DNA of 42,355 nt from Gallionella sp. (GTDB lineage: Bacteria; Pseudomonadota; Gammaproteobacteria; Burkholderiales; Gallionellaceae). A program made the translations under genes and the position numbers. The stretch is taken from assembly GCA_017880945.1 (NCBI GenBank), contig JADGRM010000001.1, positions 1 to 42,355 on the forward strand, read 5' to 3'. Under the pieces are notes generated by a model. The model worked only from the letters and a program-made list of their open reading frames with translations, did not search any database and had not been told where the DNA came from. This document shows, in pieces, positions 22,703 to 31,370 of this stretch (positions are counted from its first letter, which is position 1; every line of letters begins with the position of its first letter).

Positions 22703-23959
22703 ATGAATAACAGAATCATCAAATGGATAGACCAGCGCTTTCCGCTCAGCAGTTTTGTCAAACATGATTTGACCGAATATCCCACCCCCCGCAATCTCAG
22801 CTATTGGTGGAATTTCGGTTTCCTGGCGGGTTTCGTGCTGATGCTGCAGGTGGCCACGGGCATTTTTCTGGCCATGCACTACAAGGCGGATGTCACGCTG
22901 TCGTTTGACTCCATCCAGCACATCATGCGCGACGTGAATTACGGCTGGCTGTTGCGCTTCATGCACGCCACCGGTGCATCGGCATTCTTCCTGGTGATCT
23001 ATATCCACATGGCGCGCACACTCTATTACGGCTCCTACCGCGCGCCCCGCGAGCTGATGTGGTGGACCGGACAGGGATTGCTGCTGATGTTGATGGCAAC
23101 CGCCTTCATGGGCTATTTGTTGCCGTGGGGGCAAATGTCCTTCTGGGGCGCGACCGTGATCACCAATCTGTTCCGTGCCACACCATTCTTCGGCGAACAA
23201 GTGGTCATATGGTTGCGCGGCGATTACGGTGTCGGCGACGCAACACTGACGCGCTTCTTCTCGCTGCACTATTTGTTACCGTTCCTGATCATCGGCGGGG
23301 TGCTGGTGCATCTGGTCGCACTGCATACCGTCAAGAGCAGCAATCCGAGCGGCATCGATCTGGCGGCCAAGGACAACATCCCGTTCCATCCCTATTTCAC
23401 TATCAAGGATTTATACGGGTTGGGCATATTTTTGATCGTGTATTGCATCTTCGTGTTCTTTTTGCCCAATAGTCTGATGGAACCCGCCAACAACATTCCG
23501 GCCAATCCGATGCAAACCCCGACACATATTGTTCCGGAATGGTATTTCCTGCCGTTCTACGCGATCTTGCGCTCGGTGCCGAACCTGGTGGGCGGTGTGG
23601 TGGCGATGGGGTTGTCTGTGATGGTGTTTTCTTTCATGCCCTACCTGGATCGTTCCCGCATTCCCGGCGGGGCACGTTACCGTCCCTGGTACCGCGCGAT
23701 GTTTTACCTGTTCGCGGTGGACATGGTGGTACTGGGATATGTCGGCTACACCCCACCTAGCGATCAGTCCATCGTGATGGGAAAAATAGCGACCTTTTTT
23801 TACTTCGCCATGTTTGTGCTTCTTCCGTTCATTTCCAGGAAGGAAGAGCAATGGCTCATCCGGCGTGGCTTGCCTTCTGATGTAAAAGCACTGGTCGCGA
23901 GCGAAGCCAAGGAAAAAATCAAATTGCCAGACCAGCGCCGCAGTGGAGATATCAAATGA
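22703..23959 (+). CDS. petB: cytochrome b subunit of the bc1 complex
   Basis: The 418-residue membrane protein shows the typical cytochrome b pattern. Paired heme-ligand histidines lie in LRFMHATGASAFFLVIYIHM and HYLLPFLIIGGVLVHLVALH, with GYLLPWGQMSFWGATVITNL in the quinol-site region and PEWYFLPFYAILRSVP as the PEWY signature. It carries quinol oxidation and reduction. GGAGACAA precedes the ATG. The stop overlaps petC by four bases (ATGA). Confidence 0.97.
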   Translation: MNNRIIKWIDQRFPLSSFVKHDLTEYPTPRNLSYWWNFGFLAGFVLMLQVATGIFLAMHYKADVTLSFDSIQHIMRDVNYGWLLRFMHATGASAFFLVIYIHMARTLYYGSYRAPRELMWWTGQGLLLMLMATAFMGYLLPWGQMSFWGATVITNLFRATPFFGEQVVIWLRGDYGVGDATLTRFFSLHYLLPFLIIGGVLVHLVALHTVKSSNPSGIDLAAKDNIPFHPYFTIKDLYGLGIFLIVYCIFVFFLPNSLMEPANNIPANPMQTPTHIVPEWYFLPFYAILRSVPNLVGGVVAMGLSVMVFSFMPYLDRSRIPGGARYRPWYRAMFYLFAVDMVVLGYVGYTPPSDQSIVMGKIATFFYFAMFVLLPFISRKEEQWLIRRGLPSDVKALVASEAKEKIKLPDQRRSGDIK

Positions 23960-24597
23960 AAAAGCTCATTGTCATATTGATGCTGTGTTGTTCCTCCATC
24001 GCTGCAGGCGCTGCAGAATCAAAGTTGGAAAATATCCAGGTGGAAACCAGTGTGCAGGCTGTCGAACGCGGCGCAGACGCATTGATGAATACCTGTCATA
24101 GCTGCCATAGCCTGAAATACATCACGTATCACGATCTGGTCAAATTCGGCATGGACAAGAAAAAGGTAGATGACTGGCGCGGAGATCAACCGCTGGATAC
24201 GGCGGTGACCAGCCAGTTGTCCGATGAAACAGCCATTCAATCCTATGGAAAAGTCCCGCCTGACCTGAGTTTGATGACGAAGGCTCGAGAGGGCGGGGCG
24301 AACTATGTGTATACCTATCTCATCGGCTACTACATCACTCCGGAAGGAATGACCAGCAATCATGTTTTTCCTGAAACAAAAATGCCGGATATGATGGGAA
24401 TTAGCGGAGCGACAGACCCGGCGCAACGCGCAGAGATACAGACAAAAGCGCGTGACATCGTGTCATTTCTTGCCTGGGCCGCCGACCCGCATGAGGAGGA
24501 GCGGCACAAACTGGGTTATTACGTAATCGGGTATTTGCTCGTCTTGACTACTCTACTTTTTTTCGTGAAGAACCAAATCTGGTCGCGGTTGAAATAA
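23956..24597 (+). CDS. petC: cytochrome c1 subunit of the bc1 complex
   Basis: The 213-residue protein has a signal peptide (MKKLIVILMLCCSSIAAGA), one heme c site (NTCHSCHSLKY) and a C-terminal membrane anchor (YYVIGYLLVLTTLLFFVKN). A conserved ETKMPDMM segment probably gives the axial methionine. It passes electrons from the Rieske protein to soluble cytochromes c. It closes the petABC operon; about 100 bp of AT-rich, gene-free sequence follow before the next start, with no clear terminator. Confidence 0.95.
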   Translation: MKKLIVILMLCCSSIAAGAAESKLENIQVETSVQAVERGADALMNTCHSCHSLKYITYHDLVKFGMDKKKVDDWRGDQPLDTAVTSQLSDETAIQSYGKVPPDLSLMTKAREGGANYVYTYLIGYYITPEGMTSNHVFPETKMPDMMGISGATDPAQRAEIQTKARDIVSFLAWAADPHEEERHKLGYYVIGYLLVLTTLLFFVKNQIWSRLK

Positions 24598-24700
24598 CCA
24601 ATTTTTTACGAAGGGTGGCAGCGCCGTTATGCTGTGTATACGCCAAGCATGAACTTTAGGATAATTTTTTTCACGCAGGTATAACTTGAAGGAGTGACTC

Positions 24701-25081
24701 ATGAAAAACAGAACTTTACTGGTTGTTGTTCTCTCTATGCTTTCATTTTCCTCGCTTGCAACTGCTGCGCAGGCAGAAGCCAGCTACAAGAATGATGTTG
24801 TTCCGATTATCCATGACTATTGTTTGAATTGTCACGAGCCGGGAGGCAAGGGCTACGAGAAAAGCGGGTTGAATATGACCACCTATGAGAGCCTGATGAA
24901 GGGTACCAAGTTCGGGGCTGTCATCAAGCCGGGCGACAGTTTTACCAGTATTTTGATCCAGGTGATCGAAGGGCGCGTCCATGCCTCCATCAAGATGCCG
25001 TATGGAATGAACGGTGGCTTGGCCAAGGACAAAATCGAGATATTGAAAAAATGGGTCAATCAGGGCGCCAAGGATAACTGA
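24701..25081 (+). CDS. small periplasmic c-type cytochrome (PSD1-like domain)
   Basis: The 126-residue protein has a signal peptide (MKNRTLLVVVLSMLSFSSLATAAQA) and a single heme site DYCLNCHEPGGKGYEKSGLNM. The body YESLMKGTKFGAVIKPGDSFTSILIQVIEGR...IKMPYGMNGGLAKDKIEILKKWVNQGA matches the small cytochrome domain often called planctomycete cytochrome C, where a C-terminal methionine supplies the sixth ligand. AAGGAGTGA precedes the ATG. It may accept electrons from bc1 or serve a periplasmic oxidase. The partner is not shown by the sequence. Confidence 0.9.
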   Translation: MKNRTLLVVVLSMLSFSSLATAAQAEASYKNDVVPIIHDYCLNCHEPGGKGYEKSGLNMTTYESLMKGTKFGAVIKPGDSFTSILIQVIEGRVHASIKMPYGMNGGLAKDKIEILKKWVNQGAKDN

Positions 25082-25127
25082 GTTCATCGCAATTGAGAGT
25101 TGAGAATATAAGCAAGAAGGAAATTGT

Positions 25128-25703
25128 ATGTCCGCAGAATTGCTAGAAGCAGTGAGGTCAGGCGACGTTGATTCCGCCCGGCGTATGTTGGCCGCCGGAG
25201 CCGATGTCAATTTTCGTGACGGCGAGGGCGCCACGCTACTGATGCTGGCTTCACACGCCGGCGATCTATCCATGGTGCGGGCATTGATCGAGGCTGGAGC
25301 GGATGTCAATGCAAGCGATGAAAGAAGTTGGACGCCACTGATGAAGGCGGCGTACAACGCCGAGCAGAATCGGGGGTTCGCGGATGTTGTGCAAGCGCTC
25401 ATCGATGCGGGTGCGAATGTTGAGGCGCCAATCAGCTATGGTATTCGCCCCCTGATGCTGGCGGCGGGTTACGGTGAAACTGCAGTGGCCGAGACCCTGC
25501 TCAGGGCGGGTGCCGATGTCATGGCGCGCAACGATGGCGGCCTTACGGCGCTGATGATGGTGAAGCAAAAGCACTACGTGGATGTGATTAATTTGTTGCA
25601 CGAAGCGGAGCGTGACGCAGGGGTCGGGGAGGGCAGTTGTTCGAGCAAAAACGAACCCGGATCGAAAGTGGTGACTTTCCTGAAGCCTGTCGGCAAGCAC
25701 TGA
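25128..25703 (+). CDS. ankyrin-repeat protein
   Basis: The 191-residue protein is made mostly of about five ankyrin repeats of 33 residues, with signatures such as GADVNFRDGEGATLLMLASHAG, GADVNASDERSWTPLMKAAYNA, GANVEAPISYGIRPLMLAAGYG and GADVMARNDGGLTALMMVKQ. A short C-terminal tail (GEGSCSSKNEPGSKV) follows. There is no signal peptide, so it is probably cytoplasmic and binds another protein. AAGAAGGA lies upstream of the ATG. It follows the small cytochrome by 46 bp and may be co-transcribed. The partner is unknown. Confidence 0.88.
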   Translation: MSAELLEAVRSGDVDSARRMLAAGADVNFRDGEGATLLMLASHAGDLSMVRALIEAGADVNASDERSWTPLMKAAYNAEQNRGFADVVQALIDAGANVEAPISYGIRPLMLAAGYGETAVAETLLRAGADVMARNDGGLTALMMVKQKHYVDVINLLHEAERDAGVGEGSCSSKNEPGSKVVTFLKPVGKH

Positions 25704-25752
25704 TCATTCACTGTCAAATAGCCGGTTTGTAATAACTTCATGAAAGATTGAA

Positions 25753-25980
25753 ATGCCTTATTTCGTTTACAAAATATTTGAAAAACCTATCCGTCGTTTG
25801 GAAAAGCTGGAACAGCACGAAGCGTTTCGTGAAGCATCGAATCGGGCCAAACAACTGCGCGGCGAACTTCCCGGCGATGCGACATTTATCATCAAAGTGA
25901 TCTTTGCCGAAACAGAATTGCACGCCGAGGATTTGCTCAATCAACTGCGCGTCGCAGCTCCCAATCCTCAGGATGATTAA
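25753..25980 (+). CDS. 75-aa protein of unknown function
   Basis: The protein begins MPYFVYKIFEKPIRRLEKLEQH, continues as a charged helix (FREASNRAKQLRGELPG) and then has a strand and helix (ATFIIKVIFAETELHAEDLLNQL). It has no cysteine, signal or membrane helix. The alternating strand-helix order suggests a small alpha/beta fold. The following cysteine-rich gene starts nine bases after its stop, so the two are probably expressed together. I do not recognise the family. Confidence 0.7.
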   Translation: MPYFVYKIFEKPIRRLEKLEQHEAFREASNRAKQLRGELPGDATFIIKVIFAETELHAEDLLNQLRVAAPNPQDD

Positions 25981-25989
25981 ACACACGCG

Positions 25990-26418
25990 ATGGATGAGAC
26001 AGCCTATCGGCAGGCGCTGGAAACAGCGATTCCGCGATATTGCCCTTTTGAAAAGTCCGTTCTGACTCATTGCGCCGCTTGTTCGAAAGCAGAGAAACAT
26101 AATATTGCCGAGCGTGAAGTCGTGGCCTGCAATAATGCCGAAGCACATCAACGTTGTATCGCATTGCGTGATTTGTTGCGGCACAACTTCACTTTCGCTC
26201 TGGGTATCTTGCATATTGATGGGCCGCTGCCACACGCAAAAGAAATGCGTATGCAATGCGGTGGCTTGAGAGGATTGCAAATCGCGCTGGACGGCAATGA
26301 TCAGGTACGTGATGTGGCCGCGCTGGTAGAGATGGCGCAGCAGCGATATGGTGAGTTGGCGGAATTGCCTTATTCGTTGATAGTCCAGCGAGCAAATATC
26401 TATTACAAAGGCAGATAG
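25990..26418 (+). CDS. 142-aa cysteine-rich protein, possible metal or Fe-S binder
   Basis: The N-terminal half holds RYCPFEKSVLTHCAACSKAEKH and VVACNNAEAHQRC. Five cysteines thus lie within about 45 residues, arranged C-X10-C-X2-C-X17-C-X8-C, a spacing that could bind Zn or an Fe-S cluster. The rest includes LRHNFTFALGILHIDGPLPHAKEM and MQCGGLRGLQIAL. There is no export signal. The start (ATG 25990) lacks a good Shine-Dalgarno, so it may be coupled to the 75-aa gene. The function is unknown; its position before the Fe-S genes at 26473-28021 suggests a cofactor-related role. Confidence 0.75.
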   Translation: MDETAYRQALETAIPRYCPFEKSVLTHCAACSKAEKHNIAEREVVACNNAEAHQRCIALRDLLRHNFTFALGILHIDGPLPHAKEMRMQCGGLRGLQIALDGNDQVRDVAALVEMAQQRYGELAELPYSLIVQRANIYYKGR

Positions 26419-26472
26419 AATTTTATTACGGGCAGCGCATTTGCTGCTCACAACAGGAGCAACACTGAAATC

Positions 26473-26835
26473 ATGTCAGAGCAACCCACGGAAATTAAAT
26501 TACACCAGCAATCCCGTATGCTGGAGATCGTTTTCAGCGACGATGTCAGTTATCAACTGCCCTATGAGTACCTGAGAGTGTATTCGCCGTCGGCTGATGT
26601 CAGCGGACACGGCCCGGGACAGGAAGTATTGCAAGTAGGTAAAAAAAATGTGGGGATAACTTCACTCATTCCAGTCGGCAGTTATGCCGTGCAAATCAAT
26701 TTTGATGACGGACATGACACCGGGCTTTACACCTGGGGATATCTGTACAAGTTGGGTAAAAATCAGGCAGCATTATGGCAGGATTATCTCGATCGCCTGG
26801 CTGCTGCAGGAGCAAGCCGCGAACCGCGTCCCTGA
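26473..26835 (+). CDS. DUF971 (gamma-butyrobetaine hydroxylase N-terminal-like) protein
   Basis: This 120-residue protein matches DUF971: TEIKLHQQSRMLEIVFSDD, YQLPYEYLRVYSPSADVSGHG and ITSLIPVGSYAVQINFDDGHDTGLYTWGYLYKLG. DUF971 domains occur alone in bacteria and fused to the C-terminus of Mrp-type proteins such as plant HCF101. Here the Mrp gene follows 91 bp downstream. A role with the Fe-S carrier, perhaps in cluster delivery, is a reasonable inference. CAGGAG lies upstream of the ATG with a long spacer. Confidence 0.88.
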   Translation: MSEQPTEIKLHQQSRMLEIVFSDDVSYQLPYEYLRVYSPSADVSGHGPGQEVLQVGKKNVGITSLIPVGSYAVQINFDDGHDTGLYTWGYLYKLGKNQAALWQDYLDRLAAAGASREPRP

Positions 26836-26926
26836 GTCAAAGATACATTAAAAAAATACCCGATAAAAATAGTCAACATAGTTTAAAATCCGAACCTAAA
26901 CCTTTTATCTGATCCAGGAGTGAGCG

Positions 26927-28021
26927 ATGAGTTTTAACGAAACAGATGTGCAAAGCGCGTTGAAGAATCTGATCGACCCGAATACCAAAAAAGATTTTGT
27001 CAGCGGAAAATCCGTGAAGAACGTCAAGGTTTCTGGCGCCGATGTGACGCTGGAAATTCTGCTGGGCTACCCGGCCAAAAGCGTATGGGACGAGATACGC
27101 GCGATGGTTGAAGCGCATCTCAAAGGTGCTTTGCAGGGTGTAGGCAAGGTCAGCGTCACTGTCTCCAGCAAAGTCGTGCCGCACGCGGTACAGCGCGGCG
27201 TGAAGCTGGTTGAAGGCGTGAAAAACATCATCGCCGTGGCGAGCGGCAAGGGCGGTGTGGGCAAATCCACCACCGCAGTGAATCTGGCTTTGGCTCTGGC
27301 TGCCGAGGGTGCGCGGGTCGGCGTGCTGGATGCCGATATTTACGGCCCTTCGCAACCCACCATGCTGGGCATTTCCGGGCAACCCAAATCGGTCGACGGA
27401 AAATCCCTCGAACCGATGACCAATCACGGCCTGCAGGCCATGTCCATCGGCTTCATGATCGATGGCGATGATACGCCCATGGTCTGGCGCGGCCCGATGG
27501 TGACGCAGGCTCTGGATCAATTGCTGCACCAGACCCGTTGGGACAATCTGGATTATCTGGTGGTGGATCTGCCGCCAGGAACCGGTGACATCCAGCTTAC
27601 GCTGGCGCAAAAAGTGCCGGTCACCGGCGCGGTGATCGTCACCACGCCTCAGGACATCGCGCTGATGGACGCGCGCAAGGGACTCAAGATGTTCGAAAAG
27701 GTCGGCATCAAGATCGTCGGCATCGTGGAAAACATGAGCACGCACATCTGCTCGAAATGCGGCCACGAGGAACACATCTTCGGCGCGGGCGGCGGCGAAA
27801 AAATGTGTGCGGATTACAACGTGGAATTTCTGGGCGGGCTGCCGCTGGATATCCGCATCCGCGAACAAGCGGATTCAGGGAATCCTACGGTGGTGGCTGA
27901 TCCAGATGGCACTATCGCCAAGGTATACAAACAGATCGCGCGCCGTATCGCGGTCAAGGTCGCGGATATGGCACAGGATCACAGTGCGGCTTTCCCCAAG
28001 ATTGTGGTACAAAATACCTGA
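26927..28021 (+). CDS. apbC: Fe-S cluster carrier ATPase Mrp/ApbC
   Basis: The 364-residue protein has an N-terminal DUF59/MIP18-like domain (about 1-85) and a P-loop ATPase domain with deviant Walker A SGKGGVGKSTTAVNLALAL. It then has GVLDADIYGPSQPTMLG, VDLPPGTGDIQLTL and the cluster-binding CSKC pair in STHICSKCGHEEHIF. Mrp/ApbC proteins bind and transfer [4Fe-4S] clusters in an ATP-dependent way. The many Fe-S proteins of the dsr operon would be plausible clients. CCAGGAGTGAG gives a good Shine-Dalgarno before the ATG. The next gene is convergent. Confidence 0.94.
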   Translation: MSFNETDVQSALKNLIDPNTKKDFVSGKSVKNVKVSGADVTLEILLGYPAKSVWDEIRAMVEAHLKGALQGVGKVSVTVSSKVVPHAVQRGVKLVEGVKNIIAVASGKGGVGKSTTAVNLALALAAEGARVGVLDADIYGPSQPTMLGISGQPKSVDGKSLEPMTNHGLQAMSIGFMIDGDDTPMVWRGPMVTQALDQLLHQTRWDNLDYLVVDLPPGTGDIQLTLAQKVPVTGAVIVTTPQDIALMDARKGLKMFEKVGIKIVGIVENMSTHICSKCGHEEHIFGAGGGEKMCADYNVEFLGGLPLDIRIREQADSGNPTVVADPDGTIAKVYKQIARRIAVKVADMAQDHSAAFPKIVVQNT

Positions 28022-28229
28022 ACCGCAATCAGGACTTCTATGAACGTAGCGAGGACCCAATGCAGAATGCGGTAAAGAAAAGCTGAGAGGTCACAGCGAT
28101 TTGATGTGACCCCCGCTTGCCTCATTGCGCCAGCAGAATATACCTAATCAAATATGGCGAAAAACCTCAAAACGACCGCCTTTGAAAAATAAATAATCGA
28201 GCGGTGGCGTAATTCGGATAGACACAGGT
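28022..28229. other. convergent gap between mrp and gspC with one hairpin
   Basis: These 208 bp hold no credible gene. A perfect 7-bp inverted repeat GGTCACA (28089-28095) and TGTGACC (28105-28111) surrounds a nine-base loop. No T run follows on either strand, so it is a poor Rho-independent terminator. It could still mark transcript ends or act as a protein site. Confidence 0.5.
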
Positions 28230-28637
28230 TCACCTGCGCTTGGCAATTTCAGGCAGCTCCACCCTTTTGATCACGCCACCTTCGGAAAGCAATACATAGC
28301 GGCTATGCACTTCTTCAACCGTAACACCGGGCATTGCTTCCGCATGGGTCCTGATCGCACGTGCAGGCTTGCCGTTAGCCGCCAGGATCGCAACGCTGTC
28401 AGCAGGATTGCTGCTGACCACCACGCCCCTCAGCTGATAATTGCCGGCGACGTCAGACGTCGAATGACCGCCTAACAAGGCAGCCGCCGCATCCAGCTTT
28501 GGCGCAGTCTGTGCAGTCTGGGGTGGTGCCGCAACAGAACGTACTGGCGGCTTGAACAATTGCATCGCCCAATATGCAGCAGAAACGCACAAGGCGATGA
28601 ACAGTACAAAACTTGTAATCAGTGGCCAGCGTTTCAT
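28230..28637 (-). CDS. gspC: type II secretion protein GspC (short form)
   Basis: The 135-residue protein has one N-terminal membrane helix (WPLITSFVLFIALCVSAAYWAM), a proline- and alanine-rich linker and a periplasmic homology-region domain (YQLRGVVVSSNPADSVAILAANGKPARAIRTHAEAMPGVTVEEVHSRYVLLSEGG). The usual C-terminal PDZ or coiled-coil is missing, as in some betaproteobacterial forms. GspC links the inner-membrane platform to the GspD secretin. GAGG precedes the ATG. It is the last gene of this cluster, 67 bp after gspF, whereas in many clusters gspC is first. Confidence 0.82.
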   Translation of the reverse strand: MKRWPLITSFVLFIALCVSAAYWAMQLFKPPVRSVAAPPQTAQTAPKLDAAAALLGGHSTSDVAGNYQLRGVVVSSNPADSVAILAANGKPARAIRTHAEAMPGVTVEEVHSRYVLLSEGGVIKRVELPEIAKRR

Positions 28638-28704
28638 TTTATTGCATTCCTCATTTCAGCACCCAAGCATAACGCGATCAGACATGCCGTGCTTGGGCAT
28701 GCCA

Positions 28705-29925
28705 TTAGCGGACCAATTGGTTTATTTCGATGATCGGCATCAGCACTGCCAACACGATCAGCAGAACCACCACGCCCATCGCCAGTATCAGTGCCGGTTC
28801 CAGCAAGCCGGCCATGGTCATCGCGCGCCGTTCCAGATCCTGTTCCTGCGCGTTTGAGGCGCGCTCCAGCATCGCAGGCAATTCTCCGGTGACTTCACCG
28901 GCGCGGATCATGTGGATCAGCATCGGCGGGAAATGTTTGTGCGCCGACAGCGCTCGCGCCAGGCCGACGCCTTCGCGCACACTGTTCGTGGCTTCCTCGA
29001 CCTGTGCGCGCATCGCGACATTGGTCAGGGTGTCGCGGCTGGTTTGCAGCGCGCGTAATATCGGCACGCCGGAACCGGTGGTGATCGCCAAAGTGCTGGC
29101 AAAGCGCGCCGTGTTGAGGCTGCGCTCGAATCTTCCATACAGCGGCGCATTCAGCAACCAGGTATGCCAGCGCATCTTGATCGCGGGGTCTTTCAATGCG
29201 CGGCGCCAGGCGAAAGCCAGCGCGATGACAATAAGCAAAACGATCCATCCGTAATTACGCACGAAATCCGAAACGCCCAGCATCACTGTGGTGAGGAACG
29301 GCAGCTTTTGTTTGGTATTGGCAAACACCGACACGATCTGCGGCACCACGTAGGTCAACAAAAAGATCACGATCAAAAATGCCACCACGGTGACGATCGC
29401 CGGGTAGGTGAACGCGAGCTTGACCTTTTGCACCAGCGCATTGCGCCGCTCGATGTAGTCGGAAAGCCGCGACAGCACCCGTGCCAATTTGCCGATCTGT
29501 TCACCGGACGCGACCAGCGCACGGTAGATGTCGGCAAAGTCGCGCGGATGACGAGACAGCGCATCGGACAGCGACGCACCGCCCATCACTTCAGAGCGGA
29601 TCGAAGCGATCAGGTCACGCACATAAGTGCGTTCTGCTTGTTCCAGCAACGCGGAAAACGCCTGCTCCAGCGGCAGGCTGGCTTCCAACAGGCTGGCCAG
29701 CTGGCGCGTGAACAGAGCCAGCTCGATTGTAGACAGGCGATCTCCAAACGCGCTGCGTTTGGTCAGTCCTGCCTCGTCGAGCTGGGTCGCAATCTCATCG
29801 ACGCTGATCGGTACCAAGCCTTGGGCGCGCAGGTCTGAGCGCGCCGCACGCGCACTGTCGGCGTTGACTATGCCTTTTTGGGTAGTGCCAGTCGCGTTGA
29901 CGGCTTCATAACTGAATGCTGGCAC
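28705..29925 (-). CDS. gspF: type II secretion inner-membrane platform protein GspF
   Basis: The GTG start at 29925 (VPAFSYEAVNATG) fits the family and has AAGGAATAGC before it; the longer frame to 29994 overlaps gspE. The 406 residues carry two T2SSF domains, with FTRQLASLLEASLPLEQAFSAL in the first and FASTLAITTGSGVPILRALQ in the second. Membrane helices lie at TVVAFLIVIFLLTYVVPQIV, YGWIVLLIVIALAFAW and ALILAMGVVVLLIVLAVLMP. GspF organises the platform with GspE and GspL. It starts one base after the gspE stop codon. Confidence 0.93.
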   Translation of the reverse strand: MPAFSYEAVNATGTTQKGIVNADSARAARSDLRAQGLVPISVDEIATQLDEAGLTKRSAFGDRLSTIELALFTRQLASLLEASLPLEQAFSALLEQAERTYVRDLIASIRSEVMGGASLSDALSRHPRDFADIYRALVASGEQIGKLARVLSRLSDYIERRNALVQKVKLAFTYPAIVTVVAFLIVIFLLTYVVPQIVSVFANTKQKLPFLTTVMLGVSDFVRNYGWIVLLIVIALAFAWRRALKDPAIKMRWHTWLLNAPLYGRFERSLNTARFASTLAITTGSGVPILRALQTSRDTLTNVAMRAQVEEATNSVREGVGLARALSAHKHFPPMLIHMIRAGEVTGELPAMLERASNAQEQDLERRAMTMAGLLEPALILAMGVVVLLIVLAVLMPIIEINQLVR

Positions 29926-29926
29926 G

Positions 29927-31366
29927 CTATTCCTTGGTGACGCGCAACAACTCAGCTTGCGTTGTCGTGCCATCGGCCAACCAGCGCTCGCCATCCTCGC
30001 GCATGGTGCGCATCCCGTCTTGTTGTGCGGTGGCGCGAATGTCGGCTTCCGATGCGCGGTTATGGATCTGTGCGCGGATCTGTTCGGTGGTCAGTAATAA
30101 TTCATACACGCCGACCCGGCCCTGATAGCCGGTGTGGCCGCATTTGTCGCAACCGACCTCATGCCAGAATTGGCCATCGTGGCGTTTGCAGTGTTCACAT
30201 AATTTGCGCACCAGACGCTGGGCGACGACACCGAGCAGCGATGAAGACAACAGAAACGGTTCGATGCCCATGTCGAGCAAACGCGTGACTGCCGCTGCCG
30301 AATCATTGGTGTGCAGGGTCGCCAGCACCAGGTGGCCGGTCAACGATGCCTGCACAGCAATCTGCGCGGTTTCCAGATCGCGTATCTCGCCGATCATGAT
30401 GATGTCCGGGTCCTGGCGCAAGATCGCGCGCAATGCCTTGGCAAACGTCATGTCGATGCGCGGGTTGACCTGGGTCTGGCCGATGCCGCTCAGTTCATAT
30501 TCGATCGGGTCTTCTACCGTCAGGATATTGGTGCTGGTCGCATTCAGCCGGGATAGCGCGGCATAAAGCGTGGTGGTCTTGCCGGAACCGGTCGGGCCGG
30601 TTACCAGCACGATACCGTGCGGCTGCGCGATCAGCTTGTCGAATTGCGCCAGCACTTCCGCGCTCATACCCAGATTTTGCAAGTCGAGCTGGCCTGCTTC
30701 CTTGTCAAGCAGGCGCAACACCGCGCGTTCGCCGTGTCCGGTGGGCAGCGTGGAAACCCGCACATCGACCGGCTTGCCGCCGACGCGCAGCGTGATGCGG
30801 CCATCCTGCGGCAGGCGTTTCTCGGCGATGTCTAGCTGCGCCATGATCTTGATGCGCGAGATCAGCGAGGCATGGATCGCCTTCTTCGGCCGCACCACAT
30901 CGCGCAGGCTGCCGTCGATGCGAAAGCGCACCACTGAAATCTGCTCGAACGGTTCGATATGAATATCCGATGCGCCTTCGCGCAATGCCTGCGTCAGCAG
31001 CGCATTGATCATCCGGATCACCGGCGCGTCATCGGCCGATTCCAGCAAGTCCTCGATCGCTGGCATGTCCAGCATCAGTTTTGCCAGGTCGAGATCGGAT
31101 TCATATTCATCGATGACCTGCGCCGCGTCACCGCCGGAGCCGGCATAGGCTTTGGCGATCGCCGCTTCGAGCTCGCCGCGCGACAATGATTTCAACCTGA
31201 CGTGCCCGAAACAGCGGCTCACTTCTGCGATCGCTGTTGGCGTGGTCGCATCCGATATCCAGACCTCGACAGGGCCATCTGCAGTGCTGTTGCGTTGCGC
31301 CAGCAGTGCGAAGTCGCGGGCGAACGCGTAGGGGAGAAGGCGAGCATTCAACACGGTATTGTCCAT
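29927..31366 (-). CDS. gspE: type II secretion ATPase GspE
   Basis: The start ATG 31366 (MDNTVLNARLLPYAF), four bases after the gspD stop, gives 479 residues; the extension to 31594 lies inside gspD. Motifs are a Walker A (VLVTGPTGSGKTTTLYAALS), an Asp box, Walker B (PDIIMIGEIRDLETAQIA), a His box (LTGHLVLATLHTNDSAAA) and a tetracysteine zinc site (LCEHCKRH...GCDKCGHTG). It is the hexameric cytoplasmic motor that drives pseudopilus assembly. Confidence 0.94.
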   Translation of the reverse strand: MDNTVLNARLLPYAFARDFALLAQRNSTADGPVEVWISDATTPTAIAEVSRCFGHVRLKSLSRGELEAAIAKAYAGSGGDAAQVIDEYESDLDLAKLMLDMPAIEDLLESADDAPVIRMINALLTQALREGASDIHIEPFEQISVVRFRIDGSLRDVVRPKKAIHASLISRIKIMAQLDIAEKRLPQDGRITLRVGGKPVDVRVSTLPTGHGERAVLRLLDKEAGQLDLQNLGMSAEVLAQFDKLIAQPHGIVLVTGPTGSGKTTTLYAALSRLNATSTNILTVEDPIEYELSGIGQTQVNPRIDMTFAKALRAILRQDPDIIMIGEIRDLETAQIAVQASLTGHLVLATLHTNDSAAAVTRLLDMGIEPFLLSSSLLGVVAQRLVRKLCEHCKRHDGQFWHEVGCDKCGHTGYQGRVGVYELLLTTEQIRAQIHNRASEADIRATAQQDGMRTMREDGERWLADGTTTQAELLRVTKE

Positions 31367-31370
31367 CGAA

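Noticed and set aside
28089..28111. GGTCACA...TGTGACC hairpin as terminator of mrp
   Set aside because: The stem is short, the loop is nine bases and no T run follows.
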